Positions 19,601 through 25,250 of a DNA stretch of 49,465 bases are shown in pieces. Position 1 is the stretch's first letter. Each line of letters begins with the position of its first letter. This DNA comes from Candidatus Omnitrophota bacterium (GTDB lineage: Bacteria > Omnitrophota > Gorgyraeia > Zapsychrales > Fredricksoniimonadaceae): NCBI GenBank assembly GCA_013285735.1, contig JABDGZ010000008.1, forward strand, positions 3,372 to 52,836. The letters run 5' to 3'. The notes below the pieces were generated by a model. It worked only from the letters and a program-made list of their open reading frames with translations, had not been told where the DNA came from and did not search any database. Both the position numbers and the translations under genes were made by a program.

Positions 19601-19794
19601 ATGATGGAGGTCACCGTATTTTGCAGCACTTCAGCAGAAGCACCGGCGTAGGTGGATGTAATAGTAATAGAAGGCGGCGCTACACTAGGGTATTGGGCCA
19701 CCGGCAACTGAGAAATGGAAGTGATGCCAACCAAGACGATCAGCAAGGCGATAACGATGGCAAAAATAGGTCGATCAATAAAGAATCTAGCCAT
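16681..19794 (-). CDS. RND efflux transporter, AcrB/MexB (HAE1) type
   Basis: Inner-membrane multidrug exporter of 1037 residues, close to E. coli AcrB (1049). It begins MARFFIDRPIFAIVIALLIV, the classic HAE1 start, and has the AcrB-type IEQQISGIDNLLYMAS stretch, the TM4 relay [19 protein letters not shown] and TM10 lysine in IIGLSTKNAILIVEFAKDL. As a homotrimer it should export amphiphilic drugs, dyes, detergents or solvents to the adaptor and channel encoded on either side. The start codon shares one base with the stop of the adaptor gene (TAATG). Identification of type is secure; substrates are unknown. Confidence 0.95.
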   Translation of the reverse strand: MARFFIDRPIFAIVIALLIVLVGITSISQLPVAQYPSVAPPSITITSTYAGASAEVLQNTVTSIIEQQISGIDNLLYMASTSNSIGQSQIMIYFEPGTNPDVAQVQVQNKLQLAIPSLPLLVQQAGVTVTKSTRNYLMFFTLSTPNGSMDEISLGNYIASSVLDPIRRVSGVGEANMFGTENAMRIWMNPQKLYAYNLTVDDIINAISNQNVQLPLGQLGDRPFVKGQELNVSLQGQSTLRTPEEFDNIILRVNPDGSRVYLRDVARTSLGGLDYSTRARTNGYPSAAVAIKLSPEANAIATADAVHAKVTQLSKFFPPGVKVDYPLDQSRFVRISVQEVIKTLLIAIFLVFCVMYLFLQSMRTTIIPTTVVPVALMGTFTVMKAFGFSINVLTLFGMVLAIGILVDDAIVVVENVERLMRDEGLTPKQAAYKAMEQITGALIGISLVLTAVFIPMAFFSGSVGAIYKQFSLSLVASMLFSIFLAMSLTPALCALILKPVNKGQHDGKKGFFGAFNRGFESGRNKYQSMVGRMLQTTGRYFIVYFFIIAAVAIFYMRMPTSFLPEEDQGYFITNIQLPVGATQERTLAVLKKVEKYFMAQPEVDKIITVAGFSFNGRGQNSALSFIRLKDWDQRPGDEHKAPAIIRRAFGAFSQIRDAIIFPVNLPPIPELGVSSGFDLQLEDQASLGHDKLMAARDQLMGLAAKDPSLMGVRMQGLEDAAQLKIIVDKAKTSALGVSLTDLNTALQAYFGSFYVNNFVHGNRVQRVIIELDAPFRMLPSDINKVFVRNSQGQMVSMSSLVSTQWTYGSPQLQRYNGFPAVEIVGAAPPGKSTGDAMKAMEELIKQLPSGIGFEWTGQSYEERLAGAQAPALFTLSIIVVFLALAALYESWSIPFAVILVVPLGVIGSLLAASMRGLPNDIYFKVGLLAIIGLSTKNAILIVEFAKDLQKEGKGLVEATLEAVHLRLRPILMTSFAFILGVTPLALSTGAGSASQHAIGTGVAGGMFTATVLAIFMVPVFYVAVRRVFMPKTTEKPK

Positions 19795-20942
19795 TAGGTC
19801 CCTGTATTATCTATAAACGGCACGGGTTTGACAGTTGCTCCTGGCCGCACCTTTTGCAAGCCATCTACAATCACGGTCTCTCCTGCCTTTAGTCCGTCAA
19901 TCACGATCCATGAATCACCTACCGCCTGTCCTAATTTCAAAACTCGCGCTTCAACCGTATTGTCCGCCTTGACCACCATCACCGTTGCTGTGCCATCTCC
20001 TTGCAAGGCCACGGCCCGCTGCAGTACGCTGATAGCGTTTTGATTGATGGCTTCTTCAAATTGGACATTGGCAAACATGCCCGGCAATAAAATGCGGTCA
20101 GGATTGGAGAATTCCGCACGCAAGGTGACCATGCCTGTGGAAGGATCAACTGTCACATCCTTAAAAAGCAGCTTGCCTGGCTGGTTGTAAGTGCTACCAT
20201 CGTCCAAAACCAAGGTGACCTTGGCTTCATCCGTGGAAAGTTTTTGCAATTGCCCTTTATCAAACATGCTTCTCAACTTTAAAAGATCAGTGCTGGATTG
20301 TGTGAAATCAAAATAAATGGGATCAAGCTGCTGGATTACCGCTAACTGGGTAGCATCATTTTGGCTGACCAGGGCCCCTTCAGTGACCTTGGCCTCACCA
20401 ATTTTACCGGAAATAGGTGCTGTCACCGTCGCATAACCAAGATTTAAAGAAGCTGTCTCAAGAGCTGCTTGGGCAGTCTCGACATCAGCCTGGGCTTGCA
20501 AGGCAGCTGCATAGGCATCATCATAATCTTGCTTACTCACCGCGTTAATGGCCACCAACTGCTTATAACGATCAGCTTTTGCCTGCATCTGTGTCAAGGT
20601 CGCCTGGGCCCGGGCCAAACTTGCCTTGGCGCTGTCAAGGGCGGCTTGCAAAGGTGCCGGGTCAATTTGGAACAACACATCACCTTCATTGACCTCAGAG
20701 CCTTCTGTAAATGATCTTTTAAGCAGGATGCCTGTTGCCCTTGCCCTTACATCGGCAATTCGTTCAGGGTCGATTCTTCCAGGAAGTTCGACAGTCACAG
20801 GCATATTTTGGGAGCTGATTGTAATTACCCCCACTTCCGGTGGAGGCATCTGCATGGGCGCGCTTGGCTTAGAACTGCAACCAGCTAAAACTCCAAAAAA
20901 CAATACGAAAACTGATACTTTGAATGTTTTATAAGGTTGCAT
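19794..20942 (-). CDS. RND membrane-fusion lipoprotein, AcrA/MexA type
   Basis: Adaptor of the AcrB-type pump, 382 residues. Lipoprotein signal (VSVFVLFFGVLAGCSSKPS), then VGVITISSQNMPVTVELPGR, barrel-sandwich halves (ARATGILLKRSFTEGSEVNEGDVLFQIDP and YATVTAPISGKIGEAKVTEGALV), an alpha-hairpin of ~70 residues, and a beta-barrel domain (FKDVTVDPSTGMVTLRAEF). All are typical of AcrA/MexA. It follows marR by 28 bases. A 12-base palindrome ATAGTTAACTAT (20941-20952) overlaps the start codon, and the nearest purine-rich site, AAAGGA, is 11 bases upstream, so initiation may be weak or coupled. Confidence 0.94.
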   Translation of the reverse strand: MQPYKTFKVSVFVLFFGVLAGCSSKPSAPMQMPPPEVGVITISSQNMPVTVELPGRIDPERIADVRARATGILLKRSFTEGSEVNEGDVLFQIDPAPLQAALDSAKASLARAQATLTQMQAKADRYKQLVAINAVSKQDYDDAYAAALQAQADVETAQAALETASLNLGYATVTAPISGKIGEAKVTEGALVSQNDATQLAVIQQLDPIYFDFTQSSTDLLKLRSMFDKGQLQKLSTDEAKVTLVLDDGSTYNQPGKLLFKDVTVDPSTGMVTLRAEFSNPDRILLPGMFANVQFEEAINQNAISVLQRAVALQGDGTATVMVVKADNTVEARVLKLGQAVGDSWIVIDGLKAGETVIVDGLQKVRPGATVKPVPFIDNTGT

Positions 20943-20952
20943 AGTTAACTAT
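20941..20952. promoter_or_regulatory. Palindrome overlapping the acrA-type start codon
   Basis: ATAGTTAACTAT, a perfect 12-base palindrome covering the ATG and nine bases upstream. It could be an operator or a chance AT-rich palindrome. Confidence 0.3.
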
Positions 20953-20970
20953 ATCCTTTGTTGATATTCA

Positions 20971-21411
20971 TTATTTTGTATTCTCATAAATTTGATGTAG
21001 CACTGATTTACATGTTTCTATGTCCTTGATTTTAATAGACTTTTGAGCCTCAATAAGAGTTTTTTGGATGACTATAACCAGCTTTTCCTGCAAATCCTGG
21101 CCCTTTTTTGTCAGATAAATGAGCTTTTGCCGGCGGTCATTTTTATCCGGAATACGGACAACCAGGCTATGCTTCTCCATATTATCGATGAGACGGGTCA
21201 CACTGGTTTTATCCTTACAGATAAGCCCTGCCAATTCCTGCTGGCTTTGGCCATTTTTCTTACCCAAATTGACCAACACAGACCATTGCTCGCAAGTAAC
21301 ATCATAGCCTGCTTGCGCAAAATTACGGTTGACCAAGGCCCCTAATGAACGCGTGGCCCGGCCCATGGCGTAACCTAATGATTCTTCAAGTATGTATTTT
21401 TGTTGTGGCAT
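20971..21411 (-). CDS. MarR-family transcriptional regulator of the efflux operon
   Basis: A 146-residue winged-helix repressor. The central part shows the MarR pattern: TCEQWSVLVNLGKKNGQSQQELAGLICKDKTSVTRLIDNMEKHSLVVRIPDKNDRRQKLIYLTKKG, with the wing motif DKNDRR. MarR proteins dimerise, bind short palindromes, and release on binding small phenolic or drug-like ligands. It is the first gene of the AcrAB-type operon and its own promoter holds a palindromic site (21420-21433), so autoregulation together with the pumps is the natural reading. I choose ATG 21411; a TTG at 21432 is in frame but would sit on the transcription start. There is no clear Shine-Dalgarno sequence. Confidence 0.92.
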   Translation of the reverse strand: MPQQKYILEESLGYAMGRATRSLGALVNRNFAQAGYDVTCEQWSVLVNLGKKNGQSQQELAGLICKDKTSVTRLIDNMEKHSLVVRIPDKNDRRQKLIYLTKKGQDLQEKLVIVIQKTLIEAQKSIKIKDIETCKSVLHQIYENTK

Positions 21412-21419
21412 AATTTTTA

Positions 21420-21433
21420 GTTGTATATACAAC
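21420..21433. promoter_or_regulatory. Palindromic operator, probable MarR site
   Basis: GTTGTATATACAAC, a perfect 14-base palindrome that begins about one base after the predicted transcription start and ends nine bases before the ATG of marR. Size and position suit a MarR dimer that blocks the promoter. Confidence 0.75.
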
Positions 21434-21440
21434 CTTAAAG

Positions 21441-21469
21441 AGTATAGACCCTCCCGGTAATTTTGTCAA
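21441..21469 (-). promoter_or_regulatory. Sigma70-type promoter of the marR-efflux operon
   Basis: Minus strand: -35 TTGACA (21464-21469, consensus), 17-base spacer, -10 TATACT (21441-21446). Predicted +1 is near 21434-21435, directly against the palindromic operator. Confidence 0.88.
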
Positions 21470-21492
21470 CCTGTGATAAAAATAAATAAAAA

Positions 21493-21524
21493 GCCCCCCG
21501 CGTTGCTATAACAACACGGGGGAC
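21493..21524 (-). terminator. Strong intrinsic terminator after the DUF6515 gene
   Basis: A 13-base-pair stem on the minus strand (GTCCCCCGTGTTG pairing with CAACGCGGGGGGC, with T-G wobbles), six-base loop, then TTTTTATTTATTTTT. It ends the ion-channel operon and separates it from the marR promoter 24 bases further on. Confidence 0.93.
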
Positions 21525-21550
21525 TCTATTTTCAAAATCTTTATACTCTA

Positions 21551-22213
21551 TTACTTTGCGTACATCGCCTTAAGTTGCGCTACCGAAGGGAACGTTGCAT
21601 AAAATTCCCCTTGAGGACCGACGTAGCCATTTCCTGATCTTGTAATGACAATCGTTGTATAACTGCCATTACTATTAGGGATATTTACTGGAAAACTGCC
21701 TTGCGCGCTCACAGGTGCCGGAGGAGCAGCTACAACAACCTGTTGCGGCGGAGAGACAATGACCTGGTCTGGAATCAAAGGCTGGGGAACAACTTTATAC
21801 CCGCGATATTGAGTTAAAACATAATAAACCCCACCATCAGTATAATAAATTCTCCCGTTAATACTAACTGGCTGGAAATCCGAAGGAATTGCACCTACAT
21901 ACGCCCCTATGGGAGGATTCACGATCACATAATCCCCGTTGCCAGCGTAGGCATAATACAATCCATCATAATAAAAGTATCTAACCCCTCCTGCCCAAAC
22001 CGTGAAGTATCCGGGTGGCAGGTAATGGATGTGATAACCGTAATGAGGATGGTCATGCCATCGATAAAAACGACGGTCGTCATCATGATGGTACCCTGGA
22101 GAACCAACACCAATCCCGATCGACCAATCCGCGTAGGAAAATCTTGTGAACGCCAATAAGGTCAGCGTTAAAACACCAAAGAATATTTTCATTACATTGA
22201 CCCGACTTAACAT
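21551..22213 (-). CDS. Exported DUF6515-type protein, Tyr/His-rich
   Basis: A 220-residue protein with a signal peptide (MKIFFGVLTLTLLAFTRFSYA after a seven-residue lead) and a His/Tyr/Asp-rich segment (YHHDDDRRFYRWHDHPHYGY) followed by repeated YY/GG motifs (GGVRYFYYDGLYYAY, GGVYYVLTQYRGYKVV). That arrangement is the DUF6515 pattern known from surface or periplasmic proteins of unknown role. A Pro/Val-rich linker leads to a C-terminal small domain. ATG 22213 has AGGGGG eight bases upstream, better than the internal ATG at 22192. It is the last gene before the terminator of a seven-gene unit. The His-rich patch could bind metal, but this is only suggestive. Confidence 0.7.
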   Translation of the reverse strand: MLSRVNVMKIFFGVLTLTLLAFTRFSYADWSIGIGVGSPGYHHDDDRRFYRWHDHPHYGYHIHYLPPGYFTVWAGGVRYFYYDGLYYAYAGNGDYVIVNPPIGAYVGAIPSDFQPVSINGRIYYTDGGVYYVLTQYRGYKVVPQPLIPDQVIVSPPQQVVVAAPPAPVSAQGSFPVNIPNSNGSYTTIVITRSGNGYVGPQGEFYATFPSVAQLKAMYAK

Positions 22214-22235
22214 ACCGTATCCCCCTTATTGTTCA

Positions 22236-22631
22236 TTACATTTTGTTTTCGATAGATTCATCAGGCGGGGTTGTATCAATATCCCCATCCTTGAATCGTC
22301 CATTGTATTGCGTGCCGTCAGCATAGGTGATGCCTCCCTGACCACTTAACCTTCCTTCTTTAAATTGCCCCTCATATTTGCTTCCGTCGGTATAAAGAAG
22401 AATTCCCTGACCGTCAAATTTTCCATTTTTAAAATCACCCGTATACTGCCTTTGATCAGGATAGGTCAATGTTCCCTTACCGTCAAAAAGCCCATCTTTA
22501 AATTGGCCTTCATACACGGAACCATCTTCTTGTGTTGTTTTACCATAGCCGTTTTTGACATCTTGTGCCTTTGTTACGCCCGCACCAAATAAAACAAAGA
22601 CGATCATTAATACAGTCCATCTTTTGGTCAT
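22236..22631 (-). CDS. Exported MORN-repeat protein
   Basis: A 131-residue protein with a signal peptide (MTKRWTVLMIVFVLFGAGVTKA) followed by about four MORN units of ~23 residues with the pattern YEGQFKDGxFDGxGxLTYxDGxxYxGxFKNG. MORN repeats form flat beta-hairpin sheets; in bacteria they occur in envelope proteins of varied role. I take ATG 22631, which has AAGGGTG upstream; an alternative GTG lies two codons earlier. The ribosome binding site overlaps the end of the DUF190 gene, so the two are co-translated. No enzymatic domain is present. Confidence 0.8.
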   Translation of the reverse strand: MTKRWTVLMIVFVLFGAGVTKAQDVKNGYGKTTQEDGSVYEGQFKDGLFDGKGTLTYPDQRQYTGDFKNGKFDGQGILLYTDGSKYEGQFKEGRLSGQGGITYADGTQYNGRFKDGDIDTTPPDESIENKM

Positions 22632-22633
22632 GT

Positions 22634-22984
22634 TCACCCTTGCTTCGCCACTGGACTCGCACGATACATGATAACATTAACTTTCTCCAGGGTGATAAGT
22701 CCCTCGGCAACCATCTCATCGAGATGAGGCAAAAATGCCATAATTTTTTCTTCACTATCGACAATTTCGACAATCATCGGAAGATCCTCAGACAATCTTT
22801 CTAATTTTGCCGTATGCATATGGCTCTTACAACCAAAACCCATGCATCCTTTAATAACGGTGGCCCCAGCCATCTTTTCTTTTCTGGCATCATTAACAAT
22901 AGCTTCATACAACGGCAAGCCATGCCACTTATCCTGTTCACCAATAAAAATTCGTAATAATTTACCTTCTGCTGGTATTTTCAT
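22634..22984 (-). CDS. DUF190-family protein (fluoride-channel-associated)
   Basis: A 116-residue soluble protein beginning MKIPAEGKLLRIFIGEQDKWHGLPLYEAIVNDAR and including GATVIKGCMGFG and LPMIVEIVDSEEKI, the DUF190 family pattern, which resembles PII-like ferredoxin-fold proteins. DUF190 genes are commonly next to crcB/fluC, as here (one base separates them). The fold and pairing suggest a regulator of the channel, but the molecular role is not established. Two Cys (GCMGFGC) near residue 50 could be redox- or metal-sensitive. Confidence 0.88.
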   Translation of the reverse strand: MKIPAEGKLLRIFIGEQDKWHGLPLYEAIVNDARKEKMAGATVIKGCMGFGCKSHMHTAKLERLSEDLPMIVEIVDSEEKIMAFLPHLDEMVAEGLITLEKVNVIMYRASPVAKQG

Positions 22985-22985
22985 A

Positions 22986-23360
22986 CTAAATGATCTCCCC
23001 TAACAAAACCCCAAGCCTAAAAACAATAAAGCCCAGGATAACACTCAAGATAACGTTTAAAAATGCCCTTAATGTTTCTCCGTCTCTGATCAGATTACCT
23101 GTCTCGAGCATAAAGGTTGAAAAAGTCGTAAAGGCACCGCAAAAACCAGCCATTAAAAAAATCCTTAAAACAGGGCTAAAAAGAAATTTTTCCTGAAAAA
23201 TGGTGTCGAAAAGTCCAATTAAAAAACAGCCAATCAGATTAACAATCATGGTCCCATAAGGAAAATCCGTACCGATTTTCTGATAAACTGCCCCGGCAAG
23301 TATATACCGTGCGAGGGTCCCTAAAATGCCTCCCCCAATCAAATAAAACCATTTTTCCAT
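22986..23360 (-). CDS. crcB: Fluoride ion channel FluC/CrcB
   Basis: A 124-residue, four-helix membrane protein that dimerises in antiparallel fashion to export fluoride. Diagnostic motifs: GGILGTLARY near the start, GTMIVNLIGCFLIG in TM2, and GFCGAFTTFSTF in TM3 (the Phe box and Thr/Ser lining the pore). The frame is open to an ATG at 23381, but that ATG comes from a dispersed palindromic repeat (23375-23401); ATG 23360 fits the family start. I looked for a fluoride riboswitch upstream and saw none; only the repeat lies between this gene and its upstream neighbour. Confidence 0.94.
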   Translation of the reverse strand: MEKWFYLIGGGILGTLARYILAGAVYQKIGTDFPYGTMIVNLIGCFLIGLFDTIFQEKFLFSPVLRIFLMAGFCGAFTTFSTFMLETGNLIRDGETLRAFLNVILSVILGFIVFRLGVLLGEII

Positions 23361-23374
23361 ATAATTCTTCTCTT

Positions 23375-23401
23375 CTGTCATTCCCGCGAAAGCGGGAATC
23401 C
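23375..23401. repeat. Dispersed palindromic repeat, family A, copy 2
   Basis: 27-base element with the inverted core ATTCCCGC GAAA GCGGGAAT. Intergenic, between the four-helix membrane protein gene and the fluoride channel gene. It supplies a spurious in-frame ATG upstream of crcB. Confidence 0.85.
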
Positions 23402-23404
23402 AAT

Positions 23405-23920
23405 TTACCTAACTTCTATAACATCTACATCTATAATATCTCTTTTCCCCTGATTCCGCGAGTTTAAACTTAACAACCATTGGCTATAGAATCTCATCCC
23501 ATAAGTAAAGCAGATAAATAATGATAAATGCCCTGCAAAGGCCCAAGAACCTTTAAGTAAAGCCCCGGCGATAGCAATAGGTGCTAAAAACTGAAATAAA
23601 AAAGCCAAGAATATTCCCACCAGTCCAAAGGTTTTGATGACAAAGAAAAAAGACATCATCCATGTGGCAACCCCCAAGGCATGAGACATCAGATCAGCAT
23701 ACATCGCCAGAGAAGGCCTAAGATTCTTTAAAAAAGATGCTGGCAGGATACCCAAAACAAAAAGGATGATCAATGCATAGGAAAGGACTAACAATAGCGG
23801 CAAAAGCAATTCCACTGCCTTTGTTATCCCCCAAAAGAAAATGGATAAAAAAAGAACCACCCCTGCAATAAAAAATAGGGAAACCGCAAACCCTTTTAAT
23901 CCTGTGTATACCTTTATCAT
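23405..23920 (-). CDS. Small polytopic membrane protein of unknown function
   Basis: I do not recognise this 171-residue protein. It has about four hydrophobic segments (residues ~10-32, ~36-58, ~80-125 likely as two, ~128-148) and a polar C-terminal tail ending in DIIDVDVIEVR, with no Cys pairs or enzyme motifs. It starts with a four-base ATGA overlap with the Kir-channel homologue, so the two proteins are made together, and it may be an accessory subunit of that channel. The C-terminal tail after a cluster of basic residues (SRNQGKRD) is predicted to be cytosolic. Confidence 0.65.
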   Translation of the reverse strand: MIKVYTGLKGFAVSLFFIAGVVLFLSIFFWGITKAVELLLPLLLVLSYALIILFVLGILPASFLKNLRPSLAMYADLMSHALGVATWMMSFFFVIKTFGLVGIFLAFLFQFLAPIAIAGALLKGSWAFAGHLSLFICFTYGMRFYSQWLLSLNSRNQGKRDIIDVDVIEVR

Positions 23921-24822
23921 TTTACCGAAACCTGAAGCTCATGCAGGTCATGAATGCCTTTTAGATCAATATGGACCTTTTTATCATGCCATACAATGAT
24001 GTCTTTAAAACGTTTATTGTAGACAATATCTTCTATCGAATAGCTGTGGCGGGCAATGATAGGTTGTGAAAAAGTTTCATCAATACCGGTCAGGGACGCC
24101 AAGATACCCATCTGGGCTTCCCGCATTTTTCCTTCATCCATTCCCAACAGAGGACTCTTCTCATCGATATAATGCCGCACCGTCCAGCTTAAAGCAAATA
24201 AAGGCGTATGATCGCGCTCCAACTTAAGATCATAAAATTTGCGGGTAGATTCCCCCTCCAAGCTGACCTCATTTTTAGTCAAGTGAAGCGTCATATGTGC
24301 TTCAGCAATTTGATTTAAACGTTCATTAGCTATCCTGAAAAAATAGCATAATTTACCGTTATGTTGCCCGATAATCGCTTTATTGCTAAAAATAATCCTC
24401 GCCGTGGCCCTTGAAAAACGAGCGTAAAATAAACCTGTAATAACAGCCAGGGTCAGCAATCCTAAAAATGCCTGCATAGTCATTAAAATATGCGCCACGG
24501 CACTTGCTGATTCAACTTTACCAAAATCAACAGCACTCATATTTTCTACGCTAAAAAACACACACCGTAAAAAAGAAGCATACACCCCGCAAAAAAAATA
24601 CAAGACACCAAAAAACAAATTCATCAAAGTATAAATGGCAGCAACATGGATAAAAAATTTAGGCCAGGATAGTGAGAAGAAATAATGATAGAGGTCTGCA
24701 AAAGGATTCTGACGATCACGCGTACCGTGAACATTTATCCTTCCCTGTTTATTGATCAGGGCGCGAAAATGAAAGGATTGTGGATGTAATGACTTATGTG
24801 ATGAATCTGGATTTGAGGCCAT
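23917..24822 (-). CDS. Inward-rectifier (Kir/KirBac-like) channel homologue with altered selectivity filter
   Basis: A 301-residue protein with the KirBac layout: N-terminal slide region (NPFADLYHYFFSLSWPKFFIHVAAIY), TM1 (~54-78), pore helix plus filter (~87-102), TM2 (~108-133) ending in the conserved LFYARFSRATARIIFS, and a C-terminal IRK immunoglobulin-like domain (~145-297) that includes LCYFFRIANERLNQIAEAHMTL, LSWTVRHYIDEKSPL and YSIEDIVYNKRFKDI. In K+ channels the filter reads TxGYG; here the aligned stretch is S96-A-V-D-F-G-K102, with Ala, Asp and Phe replacing Thr, Gly and Tyr. The fold is therefore Kir-like, but K+ selectivity is doubtful. It is co-translated with a four-helix membrane protein. 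Confidence 0.88.
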   Translation of the reverse strand: MASNPDSSHKSLHPQSFHFRALINKQGRINVHGTRDRQNPFADLYHYFFSLSWPKFFIHVAAIYTLMNLFFGVLYFFCGVYASFLRCVFFSVENMSAVDFGKVESASAVAHILMTMQAFLGLLTLAVITGLFYARFSRATARIIFSNKAIIGQHNGKLCYFFRIANERLNQIAEAHMTLHLTKNEVSLEGESTRKFYDLKLERDHTPLFALSWTVRHYIDEKSPLLGMDEGKMREAQMGILASLTGIDETFSQPIIARHSYSIEDIVYNKRFKDIIVWHDKKVHIDLKGIHDLHELQVSVK

Positions 24823-24854
24823 AGGCTTTTTATTTACGGTTAGGGAAAAAGCCT
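24823..24854. repeat. Inverted repeat between the FeoA-like and Kir-like genes
   Basis: Perfect 9-base arms AGGCTTTTT and AAAAAGCCT with a 14-base loop. It spans the stop of the FeoA-like gene and ends at the Kir-like start codon. It could fold in mRNA and control initiation of the channel gene. Confidence 0.5.
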
Positions 24855-25097
24855 AACCTTGATATGATCTGCTTGCTGCTTGCATAAAGAAATAAAATAC
24901 CCGCGAATTTTAATCTCTATAGAATCTCCCGCAGGCGAAAAACACACAACCTCCAGCTGTTCACCAGGAAACACCCCCGCTTCCTGGGTACGTTCACCAT
25001 TCTCCGTATCAAAAGAAAAAGCAACAACCAAGGCCTTTTGTCCGATAGACAAACTGCTTAAAACAACTAACCCTTTGTCATTTTCCGATATATTCAT
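24840..25097 (-). CDS. FeoA-like SH3-fold protein
   Basis: An 85-residue protein whose C-terminal half matches the FeoA beta-barrel: RTQEAGVFPGEQLEVVCFSPAGDSIEIKIRGYFISLCKQQADHIKV, corresponding to the family pattern L...G..PG..v.v....pggdPi.i...G..i.L....A..I.V. Free-standing FeoA domains usually accompany FeoB ferrous-iron transporters, but no feoB is visible here; instead it precedes the Kir-like channel by 17 bases. It may serve as a cytosolic regulator in this operon. It starts with ATG 25097, with AAGGA-like purines (TTGCAGAGG) upstream. Confidence 0.78.
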   Translation of the reverse strand: MNISENDKGLVVLSSLSIGQKALVVAFSFDTENGERTQEAGVFPGEQLEVVCFSPAGDSIEIKIRGYFISLCKQQADHIKVRLFP

Positions 25098-25119
25098 GGC
25101 CTCTGCAAGGAAAAAAGAA

Positions 25120-25195
25120 TGGTGCCGAGTCCCAGACTTGCACTGGGGACGCCAGGATTTTCAGTCCTGCGCTCTACTACCTGAGCTAACTCGGC
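25120..25195 (-). tRNA. tRNA-Phe (anticodon GAA)
   Basis: Cloverleaf on the minus strand: acceptor GCCGAGT/ACTCGGC, D arm GCTC/GAGC, anticodon stem CAGGA/TCCTG with loop CTGAAAA, T stem CCCAG/CTGGG, discriminator A and encoded CCA. The T loop reads TGCAAGT, so position 55, nearly always T (pseudouridine), is G. The other two tRNAs in the window have normal TTC loops. 22 bases separate it from the FeoA-like gene. Confidence 0.93.
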
Positions 25196-25222
25196 ATAAA
25201 TTTGTGGCAGAACAAGAAACCT

Positions 25223-25250
25223 ATTCTACTGAAAAGCCCTGAATTGTCAA
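25223..25250 (-). promoter_or_regulatory. Sigma70-type promoter of tRNA-Phe and probably the downstream seven-gene unit
   Basis: -35 TTGACA (25245-25250, consensus), 16-base spacer, -10 TAGAAT (25223-25228). Predicted +1 near 25216 gives a ~20-base leader before the tRNA. The -35 overlaps the stop codon of the upstream galT-like gene. Confidence 0.8.

Noticed and set aside
22985-23404. Fluoride riboswitch upstream of crcB
   Set aside because: The only non-coding bases are a palindromic repeat; no conserved riboswitch core is visible.
24840-25097. Part of a feoAB iron transporter
   Set aside because: No feoB is adjacent; only a FeoA-like domain is present, so I call it a stand-alone FeoA-like protein.
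25120-25196. tRNA-Phe gene read as an 8-bp-acceptor, selenocysteine-like tRNA
   Set aside because: Starting one base later gives a normal 7-bp acceptor, discriminator A and CCA; the anticodon is GAA.
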